Assembly (NCBI GenBank): GCA_014898425.1
Contig: RCSZ01000006.1
Span: 2,630,719-2,694,718 of the forward strand
DNA length: 64,000 bases
DNA from: Botryotinia globosa
Taxonomy: Eukaryota; Ascomycota; Leotiomycetes; Helotiales; Sclerotiniaceae
Direction: 5' to 3'
The notes under the pieces were generated by a model. It was not told the DNA's origin. It saw only the letters and a list, made by a program, of their open reading frames with translations, and did not search any database. The position numbers and the translations under genes were made by a program. Within the stretch, counting starts at the first letter, position 1. Every line of letters begins with the position of its first letter. Positions 25,132-37,415 of the stretch are shown here, in pieces.

Positions 25132-27043
25132 TTACAGTCTTTTGCCAAGAATCTTTACTCTGACCCCAAGACTATCTGGATATGGCTCTCCGATGAAACA
25201 ATCCCGGACAGATTCAACATCCCGTTCTCGCAAGGTATCATGTAGCTGTAGTTCATACCTTTTGAGCAATGTAGCTAATACTACGTATAGCTCGGTATAG
25301 GCAAATCTTGAGAAGTTGCCAGAAGTCAGTCTCGATTAGGCTCAATCAAAGAGAAAATCGGAGCAGGAGCATACCTAATTCCCTGACACATCCGAGTACC
25401 CTTCCCAAACGGCACAAAGTAACATTCTGGGACGGGATCTTTCCCCAACCAGCGATTTGGATTAAATTTGTGTGGATTCTCATATATATTAGGATCAAGT
25501 AGGATATCGTGAATTGTCATGCTTGTCGGCGTCTTATGATGAGTCAGCCAACCAATTTCTCGATCACAAAAGAAAAAAATGCAGAACTTGCCATTGCTGG
25601 TATCTTCCAACTCTTATAGACTAGCTCAGTATGAGCCATTAATGGCATTCTTGATGTGATAATTGCAGATATTCGTAATGCCTCCTTGACGGTTGCAACC
25701 TAATCTGGTAAGTTGTAGGTCGAATGAAAGGATTGAATGACTGTATAATACCAAGTAAGGAAGCTCTTCTAAAGATTTTGCAGATGGTAAAATGGAGTAA
25801 TCGGGCATTGCTATATCTATTTCATCCCGTAGTCGTCTCAAAACTTGAGGTTCAGACAGTATGTAAAACATGATGATGCTTAGAGCGCGGGATGTGGTTT
25901 CGGCTGCTGCGGATATCACCACAACTGCTTCGTGAGCAAGGCGTTTTGCTGATTTCTCATGAGCTGGTAGATTGCTATCTGTTATACATTGAAACAAGGC
26001 CATATTAGAAGAAGTTTCGTGAGTTTTCGGCTTTTCTTGGCTCGCCTGTTGCTGGGATAAAAATCGCTCGGCAAAAGCTCGCATTTCCTACAGTATAGAA
26101 CCATCATGTCAGTCCTGAGAAGTAAATTCCTTTATTCAAGGAATGATACTCACAGCATGATACTGCACCAGTCTGGATAGTTCAGGCATGAAGAATTTCA
26201 GAATGTTTATAGGAATATAAAGAGCTACGGTCATCATCCAGGGAAACTGCTTCATCAGCGGCGTTATTCTGGCAACAGCCCTTATTGTTGCGCTCCAGTC
26301 GACTGCAAGCGTCTTGTTTTCTTGAAGGTTTTTCATTTCCCCGAGCGCATATCTTGTGATTGTATCTGTGGTGAAGGCCAGGAAGGTAACGCGGAGGTCA
26401 ATTATTTCTTTCGTACTCAAATACCGTTCAAATTGGTCCGAGAGAATTCGTACTTGGTCTAGTATCAGAGGTTGAGCATCGGATATCGCACGCGTAGAGA
26501 GTAAATGACTATTGGCAGCGCGACGCTTTCGATGGACATCATGCTCAACTGTACCAAAAGCTGCGACGGGTAATTAGACCAGATCGATTATCTTCAAATT
26601 CGATAACTACTCACTACCCAAAGGTGCGCCAGCCATACTTGCAGCTGGCGGATATTTGTCCCTTCTGGTAGGATTCCCGGCGTACAGTGTGTCAAACCAG
26701 TCAGGGTCTTGTACGTGGAGCTCAAATGGATTTATTCTAACAATAGGTCCTAGCCAGTCAGCTTTTATCGATGTCGATATCGATTATGATTGAAGTCGGC
26801 AGTATTTTAATTACCATATATTTCATGCATTCGCTGTATTTCCCAAGCAAATTGCCCCCCATGGCCTTTCACCAGGTCGAAGTAGAATTCATACCACTTT
26901 GTAAGAGCAGCGAGCTTAGGACCTGGAAATCTGGCCAAAGGGTGTAGAAACAGACGATAGACAGTTAAGACGGCAACATAGCAAACTACCGTCAATATGA
27001 TGGCAGCTGTAGGCCCGATAATGCTCATTTGCTGGAAAAACAT
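25132..27043 (-). CDS. Cytochrome P450 monooxygenase (membrane-anchored, microsomal class II type)
   Basis: Seven exons: 27043-26815, 26749-26615, 26560-26154, 26087-25752, 25699-25592, 25532-25375, 25306-25132; 515 residues. An N-terminal hydrophobic anchor (about 8-27) precedes the hinge [10 protein letters not shown]. The I-helix AAAETTS is at about 317-323 (Glu-Thr-Thr oxygen-activation site), the K-helix ExxR is E375-R378, the FNPNRW box is at 428-433, and the haem loop [10 protein letters not shown] has the ligand Cys454. The intron between exons 5 and 6 (25591-25533, 59 nt) has a GC donor (GCAAGT) with a CTGAC branch point; others are GT-AG. ATG 27043 is chosen because the longer frame upstream begins with GTG; an out-of-frame ATG lies at 27123. 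It resembles the P450s of trichothecene and other sesquiterpene clusters in general layout; likely oxidises the product of the neighbouring terpene synthase (inference). Confidence 0.9.
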
Positions 27044-29096
27044 TGAAGTGTAGGTACAAGAGCAATTGACAGAACTAGAGGAAACAGGTCTTCTCTCCGA
27101 CAACTTTGACGTTCTTGACACATTGCTCTGTGCTTACTGTGCTGTATAAAACTGAAATGAGAACACATAAAGCCAATGATAAGAGCATCTCCACTTGAAC
27201 GAGAAGGTCAGCGGCTTCAAGATAGCTAGCTCATGACTAAAGTGCTATGGCCTTGCGTCCAAAAGCACCATAATTATACTTTGTAGACATCCTGTCTGCA
27301 GTCGATAATCTCTCTGCAACCTTCCATATGTGACATATCCCCATACCACTAGTTGATAACGATGCCTCTCTACCAAGTACATAAAAGGTTTCCTACGATG
27401 GGTTCGGTTTTCGATTTTTACGCTGCGCATGCATCAAAAAAACGTATCCAGGACCTGTCCATATTGGGTTTAGCTTGTATAATCTAACCAATCAGCCACC
27501 CACCACGTGAAAAAGAGAGTTTGATATCTTCGCAAACGAGCGGGTCGGGGGAGGGGTGATGAAACAACCTTGAAAACCTCCTATCATATTGGTAGTATTC
27601 ATGCAATTCAACTGTAGAGAGGCCTGCGTCGGGACCCCGACCAGATATTGATTGGGAAATCGTTAATTTTTCGTGGGGAATTTTATGCGGTCTAGGTCAA
27701 AATGCTTAAAGCCGAGGCTCGCGTCAGGCTCAAATTCAACAAGTACTTCGTAATCTAAGATCATTTTTTAAGTTGAATAAAATAAAGACATATCATAAAC
27801 AATAAGTTTTTCAATTTTTGCGTTCATTTTGAAATCGAAAATTTGAATATCTGATGTAAAAGTAAAATTTGAGAGTACTACCGTTTTTTTGTTATGCCCG
27901 TCCCATCGTTCAGAGTGAGGCATGGCACCATTGACAAGCATACAAAAACACGAGTGCTGCATTGCATTACCAAGTCGATGATACAGCTCAAAGTGGAGTC
28001 GCCTTGGCCGTATCTAATTGGCCCTCAATAGTCTTCCGCTGCACCCTAGGAACAAATGATGCGCCGAACTTGCCGTTCTATCACACTCCTGTAACCTGTT
28101 GCACCACCGCTCCACTACCTGTAAGAGGTGGCGGGGGGCGTATAATCGGACGAACTGTCTCCACCAGTGCTCCGCTGTGGACCTGTGGCATGCTAAGGTA
28201 TTGACTTGACCATAATTTGCCTCCATGCTGCTCATGGTTCTTAAGTGCTATCCATGTATGGTTGAAGCAAACGCTGACCGATTTTCTTTTCTGCACTATG
28301 CACAGTCGATCTCCAACTGATTTGAAGATCGATAATTGAGATCGATAGCTGTGACTCGAGAGTTTATCGGCAGTAGAAAGCTCTATCAGTAATCTGACGA
28401 CAAAGTCTCCCAATCTTCTAGCCGTTCTGGTAATATTGTGGTGAATGCCAATTGAAGAGGATTCGAAACAAAAATGATTCCAGGACCATCTTCGACGCCG
28501 ATTATGAGCCCGGACAACATGCTGGTACGAAGGTAATGTAGATTCGCAAAAGCCAAAAAGTGGCTCAAAGGAAACACCACCTGGTTTAATGACCTTCCCC
28601 ATTCTCTGTGAAATAAACTCTCATAAAAACCGTGATATGTACTCTCATATACATTATGCACGAAGTATAAACAAGGCTTCTTGTCCAATGTACCTGGGAC
28701 ATTGCAGGCTTAGGTAGGATCTATCCTAGCTTTCTCCAATTACATGTGCAATCGCTTCTGAATTTCAACATCGGACAAAATGAGCGGCCACAATGATAAA
28801 AGCTTTCCTCAAATAGTATACTCAGGAGTTAATAGCCCTGCAAGCGAGGAATAGAATTGCAGTTCCTCCGAGTATCCTACTGTATTGGGGTGGTAATCTT
28901 TTGTTACATCAGAAGCGATGGGTATATTTCAACATGTAAGATACGCGAGACCCAGAGGTTTGGTACATATATGTACAGAGCGGGTAGCCAAAGTGAGTAC
29001 GGTATAACAACCCACAGTTGAGAGATCCAGTTGATAGGTCTCCTGCCAGGAAAGATGATTCTGGACTCGCAGCATTCCCGTCTGTTCAACCCGCAA
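27044..29096. promoter_or_regulatory. 2-kb divergent intergenic region (P450 left, PTH11-like gene right)
   Basis: Balanced composition, unlike the repeats. Frames of 60-170 codons occur on both strands, mainly the minus strand at 28014-28688, but none shows a recognisable domain, splice pattern or consistent codon use. Probably promoters plus an eroded, unidentified sequence. Confidence 0.4.
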
Positions 29097-30359
29097 ATGA
29101 ACTTCGAAGCTAGGCAAGAGTTGCCAAAGTCCTACCGTGGGCTCAATGACCGTGGAGCACAGGTCATTGTCATTGTAGCAGTTTTCTGGACGATCGCAAC
29201 GATATCTGTTGTACTGCGACTTCATGCTCGTCGTATGAAGGGAATCGCGTTCATGATTGAAGATTGGCTGGTGGTAGGAGCGTTAGTAAGTGTCCCCCAC
29301 AGAGACTTTCAAAGGAAATTGACTAACCAGTGGCAGATAATATTTTATGGGTTTGGGAGTGGACACATAATGCTGGTCGTTTTGGGGGGTTCTGGATGGC
29401 ATGTGGATCAATTGAATCCCGCACAGCTCATGACAGCCCAAAAGGTATCAACCAAACTCACTCTGCATGAATTTAAATTGCAAGAGCAAGCTGACATCTA
29501 TCATCAGGTCTTGCTTGCAAATCAAATGCTGTACGGTGTCGGGCTCGGATTAATCAAAAGTAGTATCACCATCATGTTAATCAGGATATTTGCGGTCCCG
29601 AAATTCAGACTCGCAGGATACTTTGTCTTAGCAATGTGCGTTTCATGGACCGTAATGACAATCCTGATAGCTTTCCTTATCTGTCGTCCTTTGGGCTATA
29701 ATTGGAATCTTCAACCTACAGCTGGACATTGTGGGAACACGATATCTGCCTATACAGCCGTTGGGATTGTAGATATCATCACGGACATGATGATTCTCCT
29801 ACTTCCCCAGCCTATAATTTGGAGGCTGCAAATGCCAACAGCAAAAAAAATCGCACTTGCAGCGTTGATGTGTTTTGGTTTGTTGTAAGTCTTCATTCAT
29901 TGTGATGCAAATTACGAGTTAACTTTGAGTAGTACTATCGCTATGAGCGTTGCACGAGTGGTAACAATTCTCAATACCGATTTCTCCGATTTTACTTACA
30001 ACCTCTACAATTATATCTGGCCCGTGATAGAGTTCGGTGTTGCTATCTTTGTTTGCTGCGGTCCCCTGTTGCGTCCAATATTGACCCCCATTATTGGAGC
30101 CCTTGCCTCGATCAGCACTCGACTGGGGTCAAAGCAGGATTCAAGAAGACAGAGTTCGACGACCAAAAGAGGGGGCCACCGTGGATTCAGTCACTTGGGA
30201 GAAGATGGTTTGCCCCTTCAGCCGATTGCGGAAGGAACGCACACCAACAGTATCAGCGCCACCATCGGCGCGGGGAACAACAGAACAAGCACTTCCGGCA
30301 ACGCTAGATCTTCTGACAACAAGGTCATTGTGGTAGAGACTGCGTGGGATTGTGCATAG
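29097..30359 (+). CDS. PTH11-like / fungal rhodopsin-domain seven-helix membrane protein
   Basis: Exons 29097-29285, 29337-29444, 29508-29884 and 29933-30359 give 366 residues. The first two introns (51 and 63 nt) are multiples of three and lack in-frame stops, so unspliced reading hides them, but each has a donor (GTAAGT, GTATCA), a branch (CTAAC, CTGAC) and an AG. The last acceptor may be 29929 or 29932. Seven hydrophobic helices begin at residue 21; EDWLVV (55-60) follows the first loop, and RPLGYNWN...GHCGN is the conserved extracellular-loop pattern of this family. The Ser/Thr-rich tail of about 100 residues is expected in the cytoplasm. Members are candidate G-protein-coupled receptors or of unknown role at the plasma membrane, and often lie beside biosynthetic clusters. 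No CFEM domain is present. Start could be 29031 instead. Confidence 0.85.
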
Positions 30360-32505
30360 TCTCTAATATTTCTCTAATTTGGAATCAGGGATGCACTGCT
30401 AATTCGATTGTCAGACTGGGTCGATAAGCTAGGGTTCTAGGGACTGGCTAGGATAAGAGAATGAGCACTAGTACGATTTGGGAACGAGTATAAGATAATT
30501 TTGTAAATGTCATATTAAGATGTATAAATATCAACATGAAACGGGCCTTTAGCAACCCCTTTCTACGGAGGTTGACGGCATAAGTATTGTAAAACACATC
30601 AAAAAGCGGCCGAGCTTTTCCCTATATATAGAGGCTTTAGCTAATAAAAATCACATGTTCTTTAAAAATTAATATAATGAACTTCAAATAATAAAAGTAT
30701 GATAAAGAATCTTTTGAGAATCAAAAAAGTATCAATTTCATTAATATTTGATACATATATTATTAGTATTAATAACTATCTAATATCTGTTTTTTATACT
30801 TCTAAATAAACCAATTAAATATTTATATAATTTAGTCTTCTATACTTTATTAATTACAATTCTAAATTTATTATAACTCATCTTGTTATGTAGATAATAA
30901 TCCTATAGAAAACAAATACTTCAATATATTAATCTCTAATCATTTCAAATCGAATTGGAATTTCTAGTATCAATAATATAGAAGGAGATAAAATAAATTT
31001 AGTAAATAAGAAAATTGATATTAAAGATAATGATAATAATATATAATCGGTTATTTTAATAATATCAATATATAAATTTTAATAAACTTCAAACTAGAAC
31101 ACTATAAACATCAAAAAGATTCTTATAAGATTCTTAAAGATACTTAGAAATACTAATTCTGATTGAATTTATTAAAATAATATAAAAGAGAATAATTCTA
31201 TTTATTAAAACCTTTGAATTCCCTTTTATAAAGATATATAGAGCAAATTAATGTTTTATATAATACACGCTGTTAATCTCCGTAATGTTTAGATTTTAAT
31301 GAGGACTAATATTATAACGATAAATATTTTCCCTTTTGGAGTAACAATCCAAGTGTTGATTGAAGGGATAGCAAAATTAAAGCTACTGCGGAACGTGCTT
31401 TAGAATTCGCACTAATCATTGTTATAAGGTAAATCGACTTCGCCTATGAGTTTTCAATAAAAATTCTTTTTTTAAGATTTTTATAGTTATAATTATACTA
31501 TACTTTCTCGAAAAGTAAGGGGTCCGAGGGCTCCAGGCCCCTTAATTTAATCCTTTTTAGAAGTTTTAAAATTATTAAATTAAAATTAAGGTTATAAACT
31601 TATATTCTTATCATCATCATTTTCTAATTTATTTAAATCAAAAGATTGATTTGAATTTATATTATCTTTAATATAAATTATCACATTATTATCTAAGTTA
31701 AAATACTCAGAAATCCTAACTTTATCTTTTTTAAAAAAATATAATATATTATTATACAAAAATCTTTATATTGCAAAATCATTTGAAAATTTAAAAGAAT
31801 ATTAAAAGAATATCTACGAATAATAGTCTTTTCTTTAATTTTCTTTATAATATCAAAAGTAGATATAGAGTTTATTATAATAAGAATAAGAATAAGAATT
31901 TGATTATAATTCTTGATTTTAAAATCTAATAAATCTTTTATTTTGAGTTTAGGATTTTACTACTATTAGAATTGAAAAGAAGATTAAAATTCTAAAATTC
32001 TAAAATTTTATTGAAATAAAAGAAAAAAATATAAAGAAGAATTTATTTATTTAAATATCTTTATAATTGTATTTTTTTGATGAAACTTTTTCTAAACATT
32101 TCTAATCTATTGAATTAATAGAATTCGATAATTTGAAAACTTGAAATTATATAAATCTCAATTTATTTATTTATTGATATTCTTTTTATAATATTTCTCT
32201 TTATAATTTCTAATTACTGTCTTTGAAAGTTTATTGATTAAAATATCGAGAACTTAAATATATATTACAATTTCATCAAAAATAGTAAAAATAATAATAT
32301 TAAACTTTTTTAAACTTTTTTAAACTTTAATATAAACAAAAGATTCAAAAATCAATCTATTTTCGAATTTAATATTAAAATGAAACTTTTTTTAATCTTT
32401 TTATATTTCTGGTTTTGTAAAAAGATATATTTTAAAGTTTTTAATCTAATATTAATTTTATGATTGAATATTTATATTGATATTGAAATCAATTTAAAAG
32501 CTTTC
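30360..32505. other. 3' flank then AT-rich repeat DNA
   Basis: 30360-30640 is the 3' flank of the membrane-protein gene. From 30660 the DNA is AT-rich. At about 31265-31560 there is a less AT-rich pocket that ends with GGGGTCCGAGGGCTCCAGGCCCC, the tail of the SINE-like repeat of 41 kb in inverted orientation. No gene. Confidence 0.5.
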
Positions 32506-33482
32506 TGTGAGAACTATAAACTAAAGAAGAGTTGTCTTAATGGTTTAGTTATTAATAAAGATCTAAGAGGAAGTTGGAAGCGAGGCTTTCAACTTATAAG
32601 TCAATCACCCTACTTTCGGGCCACCCCTGTTTCGGGCCACCCTTTTACACCAAAAATCACTTTTTTAATCTATTAATATCTCTATCAATATTGAATACAG
32701 TTTAATAAAAATTTAAATCTATATAATTCAAATCATTCCAAATCTGTTTTGAAATTTTCAGATTTTTAGGATTTTTCTGGATCGATTTCTAAAGCTTCGA
32801 AATATCGATTTTTAATTACATACAAATTACATACAAATCTAAAATTTCATAAAATCTATAATAACTTTTAAAGAAAAATAGTCAAAAATAAATTATAAAT
32901 TTTTATTATAAATTTATAAAAGATTTAATCTAGAAAATCTCAAAAAAATGAAAAATTTCTTATAAATAAATATTTAAAAGAGTACCCTCAAAATTACAGG
33001 GATTATTTATACTATTTTTAATTCATTATATATTATATCTCTATATTTATTCATTTTTTTGATGTTTTTTTTGATTTTCTATATAGATTCAGATTTGAAT
33101 TTTTTAAAAAAATATATAATTTTCTTTTAATAATTATTATCAAAAAGTTATTAAAGATTTTATAAAATTTTAAATTTGTATGTGATTTATATATAAATTA
33201 AAAATCGATATTTTGAAGCTTTAAAAATCGATACAGAAAAATCCTAAAATTCTAAAATTTTTAATATAAGTTTAGAATAACTTAAATTATATAAATCTAA
33301 ATTTTTATTAAATTATATTCAATATTGATAGAGATATTGATAGGCCAAAAAAGTGATTTTTGGTGTAAAAGGGTGGCCCGAAAGAGGGGTGGCCCGAAAG
33401 TAGGGTGGTCGACTTACTTGAAAACTAGCTAAAATGACTAGTACAGCCGGTCACGTGCATAGAGGGTCCGTGCGCCCTTACA
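32506..33482 (+). mobile_element. Solo LTR, family C, split by a foldback DNA transposon
   Basis: LTR parts 32506-32598 and 33415-33482 together match 9690-9850 (159 bp without the insert). Exact target duplication CTTTC at 32501-32505 and 33483-33487. Confidence 0.9.
32599..33414. mobile_element. 816-bp foldback (long inverted repeat) element with pogo/Fot1-like ends
   Basis: Ends are AGTCAATCACCCTACTTTCG on the left and the inverted AGTCGACCACCCTACTTTCG on the right, continuing as inverted repeats for several hundred bases. The two arms pair over most of the element with C/T and G/A differences. It duplicates TA (32597-32598, 33415-33416). AGTC-type ends with TA duplication are known from pogo/Fot1-type Tc1-mariner elements. 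No transposase frame is present, so it is non-autonomous. Each terminal region contains two TTTCGGGCCACCC motifs. Confidence 0.88.
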
Positions 33483-33487
33483 CTTTC

Positions 33488-35040
33488 TAATATTATGATT
33501 TTCTTAATAGTGGAAAATAATATTCATTTTTAAAAGAAATTTCAATTTTAAATTTATAAAAAGTTTTAATCTAAATGATTTTTTTTAAATAAAGTTCTGA
33601 ATCAAGCTTTTTTATATAATAAATAAATTATTAATATATAATATATTTCCCAAAAGTTTTATAAAATAATTTTTTATCTCAGAGTGCAGAATATATATAT
33701 TATTATTTATTATATAATCTTCAAAAGTCTTTTTAAATAAATAATATCGAAGTTTTATTAGTAATGTATTTTTTTGAAAAAAAAGAGCGATATTATAATC
33801 TTTTATTATATAATAAATTATCGGATCGTACGATTATATGATTCTTTCTACTATATAAAGTGAGAAGAATTATATCTTATTCTAGATCATCTTAATTCAT
33901 ATTTTTCATTTTATATAGACTATACAGTGCTATATATAGTGATTCGAGTCGACGATACCCCCCCCCCAAGTGAATCTAATATAAATATTAATAAAAAAAG
34001 TAATTTTTTTTTTATCTTTTCTTTATATATATTAATAATATTAAATAACTTTAAATTTAAATTTATAAAAATATAGAGATTGAGCTTATAAAAAGTAATT
34101 ATTTTCTTGAAATCGAAAATATTTAAGAGATTTTATTTCTTTTATTAGAGTTATTAATTTAATACTTTTATATATTATTTAATAAAAAGAGAATTTAAAC
34201 ACTCTAATGATTATATTTCATTTTTGAATATACTCGAGTTTTATTAAAAATATCAAAAAATATAAGTTGTTTTAATTAAGATTTAGATAAAAGAAAATAT
34301 TTAAAATAAAATCTATTAGAATATTTATATTCATTAGTTTTATGAATTTTAAAATAAAATTATTCACAGGATATAAATAAAGATATAATTTAAAAAAATT
34401 TAAAAAAATTTAAAGGTTTTGAAAAGAATTGAAAGCTTAGAATTCGAAAGTTTAAAAAAATTAAAATTAAATTAAATAGAGAAGATTAAAAAAATAACTT
34501 AGTTTATAAAAGATATCGAGCTAATATTACTATTAAAATCATTTAAAACATTTTAAATTAATTTCCGGATTCTTTTTCTTTTCTATTTAATATTTTAGTC
34601 AAATTTACAAATTTAATTCAATTAATAAATTTTTTTTTTGAAATTTTTGAAAAAAAAACTTATTAATATATATATATATATATAAATCTATAATTGATTA
34701 TAAGAAAACTTTTAATCAAACCTAACTTGAGTTTTATTAAATTTATTTGAACTTTTTATATCAAATAAATAAATTCTTCATTTTCTATAAAGAAAGAGGG
34801 GGTATATATATATTTATTAAATTCGAATAAAAACAAAAACAAGAGAATATAAAAAGTAGAAATAGAAGGTATTTAAAAGAAAAAAATCGAAAAGTATTAA
34901 AAAGTGATAATATTTATAATACATCCAGAATATAAGATATTATGTATTATATAAGAATATATTCAATCTTATTAAAAATTAATTTTTTTGGCTATAAGAT
35001 ATTATACATGAATCAATTAATACGATAATATGAAAGTGGG
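33488..35040. other. AT-rich non-coding DNA
   Basis: Contains a run of ten C residues at 33958-33967, odd in this context. No gene. Confidence 0.5.
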
Positions 35041-35658
35041 GTTTCATCACGGACTTATATCATGTTATCGTCAAAACTGGGGAATCAGAAGTTGGCTGCT
35101 AGTTTTCTCGCTTCTTCAACAATTGACACCTTGTGAAAACAATCCACTTTGTTAATGATAGCGATAATATACGTCGCTCAAGCAACTCGTAGTCTCGCGG
35201 TAGACGAACTAGTGTCTGGCTAACCCAAGTTGTTCGAATCTTTGAAATTACCTGCTCACAAATTAAAGAATTTCGAATACGAATATGTACAATAGAACTG
35301 ACAGGAAATGGAAGTAGTGAAAATACCGCGGAACTAAACACCCCTGAGACACATGCACTGATGCTAATTGCAGTTTGCTCCCCTAGCTTATCACACTTCA
35401 TCGGAATTTTGCTAGCCCTCTATCAAGCCTAGTCTTTGTCATTTAGACGGGAGTATCGGTAATAACGAACCATTGACAAATGAAAAATTAACCCACTTTG
35501 CTAATGCTTCCCTTCATACATTCTATTACTCAGGGCTGGGGCAGAATCTTATTTAAGTAAGACAAGATGACAGGACAAGGCCTCCCTCCCCCTACGATAT
35601 ATACTGAGGGAACAGATCGCCTTGCAATCACGGCTAGCTCACGGTTAACTAATCCGCC
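35041..35658. promoter_or_regulatory. Upstream region of the first GMC gene
   Basis: Balanced composition. A minus-strand frame of 100 codons (35401-35099, start ATG) has no recognisable domain; it could be a gene remnant but is more likely chance. ATATATA at about 35597-35603 lies some 55 nt before the GMC start and could serve as a TATA element, after a CCTCCCTCCCCC tract. Confidence 0.4.
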
Positions 35659-37415
35659 ATGGCAGAAAATTCGAACTACCATTACATTATAGTCGGTGGC
35701 GGTATTTCCGGCTCGGTATTAGCATCTCGCCTTCACAAACAACATCCAGCATTGGCCATCCTTCTCTTAGAAGCAGGACCAGATGTCACCAACAATCCAT
35801 TGGTGACCGACTCGGCGAACGGACCATTCCTCGTAGGTTCTGAATTAGACTGGGGATACCCTACGGTTCCGCAGCGTCATCTAAACAATAGAGTCTTGCC
35901 AAATAATGCTGGAAAAGCTCTAGGTGGAGGATCAGCTATCAACGCAGGTAAGTTCATATTCGAAATACGCTATCGATCTTGAATTTTGCTGAGATTCAAT
36001 CCAGGTGGGTGGATACGCGGCGATGCAAACGATTATAACGCGTGGGGAAAGCTGGTGAATGATGCCAGATGGAGCTATGATGGACTTCTACCATACTTTC
36101 GTCGGACCGAACATTATCACAAACCAGGGCTGGACACCCAGCATGGTTATGAAGGGCCTCTTTACACCCAATCGGCCTCATCTACCGGTCGTGATTATCC
36201 TTTACGCGAGAATATTCGAAAAGCATGGGAATCCGTGGGCGTTGAGTACAACAGCGATGCCAATTCAGGTTTACCCCAGGGAATTGGAGAGCTCGTGGAA
36301 AATCGCAAAGATGGCCAACGACAAGTTGCGAGCGCTGTTTATCCACTCACTGGCATTCACGTAATGACTTCGACCCTAGTGGCACGTGTCCTCTTCAATA
36401 CCAAGGGATTGGCTCCAAAGGCCACAAGCGTTGAACTCGCAGACGGCAGAAAAATTACTGCCATAAAGGAAATTATTCTCTCTGCTGGTGCATACCGTAC
36501 TCCTCAGATCTTATTGCTCTCCGGAATTGGGCCTTCAGAAGAATTGCAGAAGCATGACATTAATCAGATACTCGATGCGCCTCATGTCGGGCAAAATCTG
36601 CATGATCACATGTCCGTAGCTCAATGGTGGAAATTGAAAAACCCAGAAGCTGGATATGCCCTCGGATCCCCCTTATTTAACAATCCCAACTTTGCGAAAG
36701 GTACACCTTCAGACTGGGTCGTTACATGTGGAGTGCCTCGTGAAGGACTCAAAGCCGCTTTGGCCAAAGATGAGGGGACAGTAGATGAGTCTCATCCGCT
36801 CCTTAGCCCAGCCCGCTCTCATGTAGAGTGTTTAACTGTCTACGTTGGAGCGAATAAATCCGAGCCCGCCATACCTATGGACGGAAGCCACATCACAACA
36901 GTAGTTCTTGGTGGTCTTCCGACTTCACGGGGATTCGTCAGACTTGCATCGACTGATCCGACCGTAGCACCAATCATCGATCCGAACTATTTTTCGACGG
37001 AAGCTGATCGATACGTGTTGCGCGCAGGACTGAGAAAAATGATGGAGGTCATGTTAGGCACCACAGAAGGGCAGAATCTGATAGAAGCGGAAACTGTAGC
37101 GTCAGGAGAGAAACCATTAGATTGGAAGGCCAGGGATGATGAGATTGACGAACGCATCAAAGCACGTGGAAAGTACGTACCTATTCTGTCCATCTAAAAG
37201 GAATCTATACTAACTTTATCAACAGGACTGTCTATCATTCTGCCGGAACTGCAGCTATGGGTCGAGTCGTTGATAGCAATTTGTGCGTATACGGAGTCCA
37301 AGGACTACGCGTCGTTGATGCTAGTGTAATCCCTTTACCTATTACGGCTCATTATCAAGCTTGCACTTATGCTCTCTCTGAGCAGGCAGCTGAAATTATT
37401 GGGTCTAGCTTTTAA
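35659..37415 (+). CDS. GMC-family FAD oxidoreductase (no signal peptide)
   Basis: Exons 35659-35947, 36005-37172, 37226-37415; 548 residues, normal for the glucose-methanol-choline family. The FAD-binding beta-alpha-beta unit VGGGISGSVLASRL starts at residue 12, LLLEAG supplies the acidic ribose-binding residue, and GKALGGGSAINAG is the GMC signature 1 region, split by intron 1. SGIGP is signature 2. C-terminal YHSAGTAAMG holds catalytic His490, and ITAHYQACTYALSE holds His528. There is no signal peptide, so it is likely cytosolic, unlike the next gene. Expected to oxidise an alcohol with FAD; whether with oxygen or another acceptor cannot be told. Tandem with another GMC gene 603 bp downstream; the two are only distantly alike. 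Confidence 0.92.

Noticed and set aside
25051..25502. Two plus-strand frames of 64 codons
   Set aside because: They lie opposite the last exons of the P450, whose heme-loop and C-terminal frame are clear.
25326..25610. Frameshift in the P450 before the haem loop
   Set aside because: Explained by a GC-AG intron at 25591-25533 with a good branch point.
27962..28688. Overlapping frames of 73-173 codons on both strands
   Set aside because: Mutually overlapping, no recognisable domain, no splice sites linking them; kept as intergenic.
35099..35401. 100-codon minus-strand frame as a gene
   Set aside because: Starts with ATG but no family, no splice extension and weak codon pattern; mentioned only as a possibility in the upstream region.
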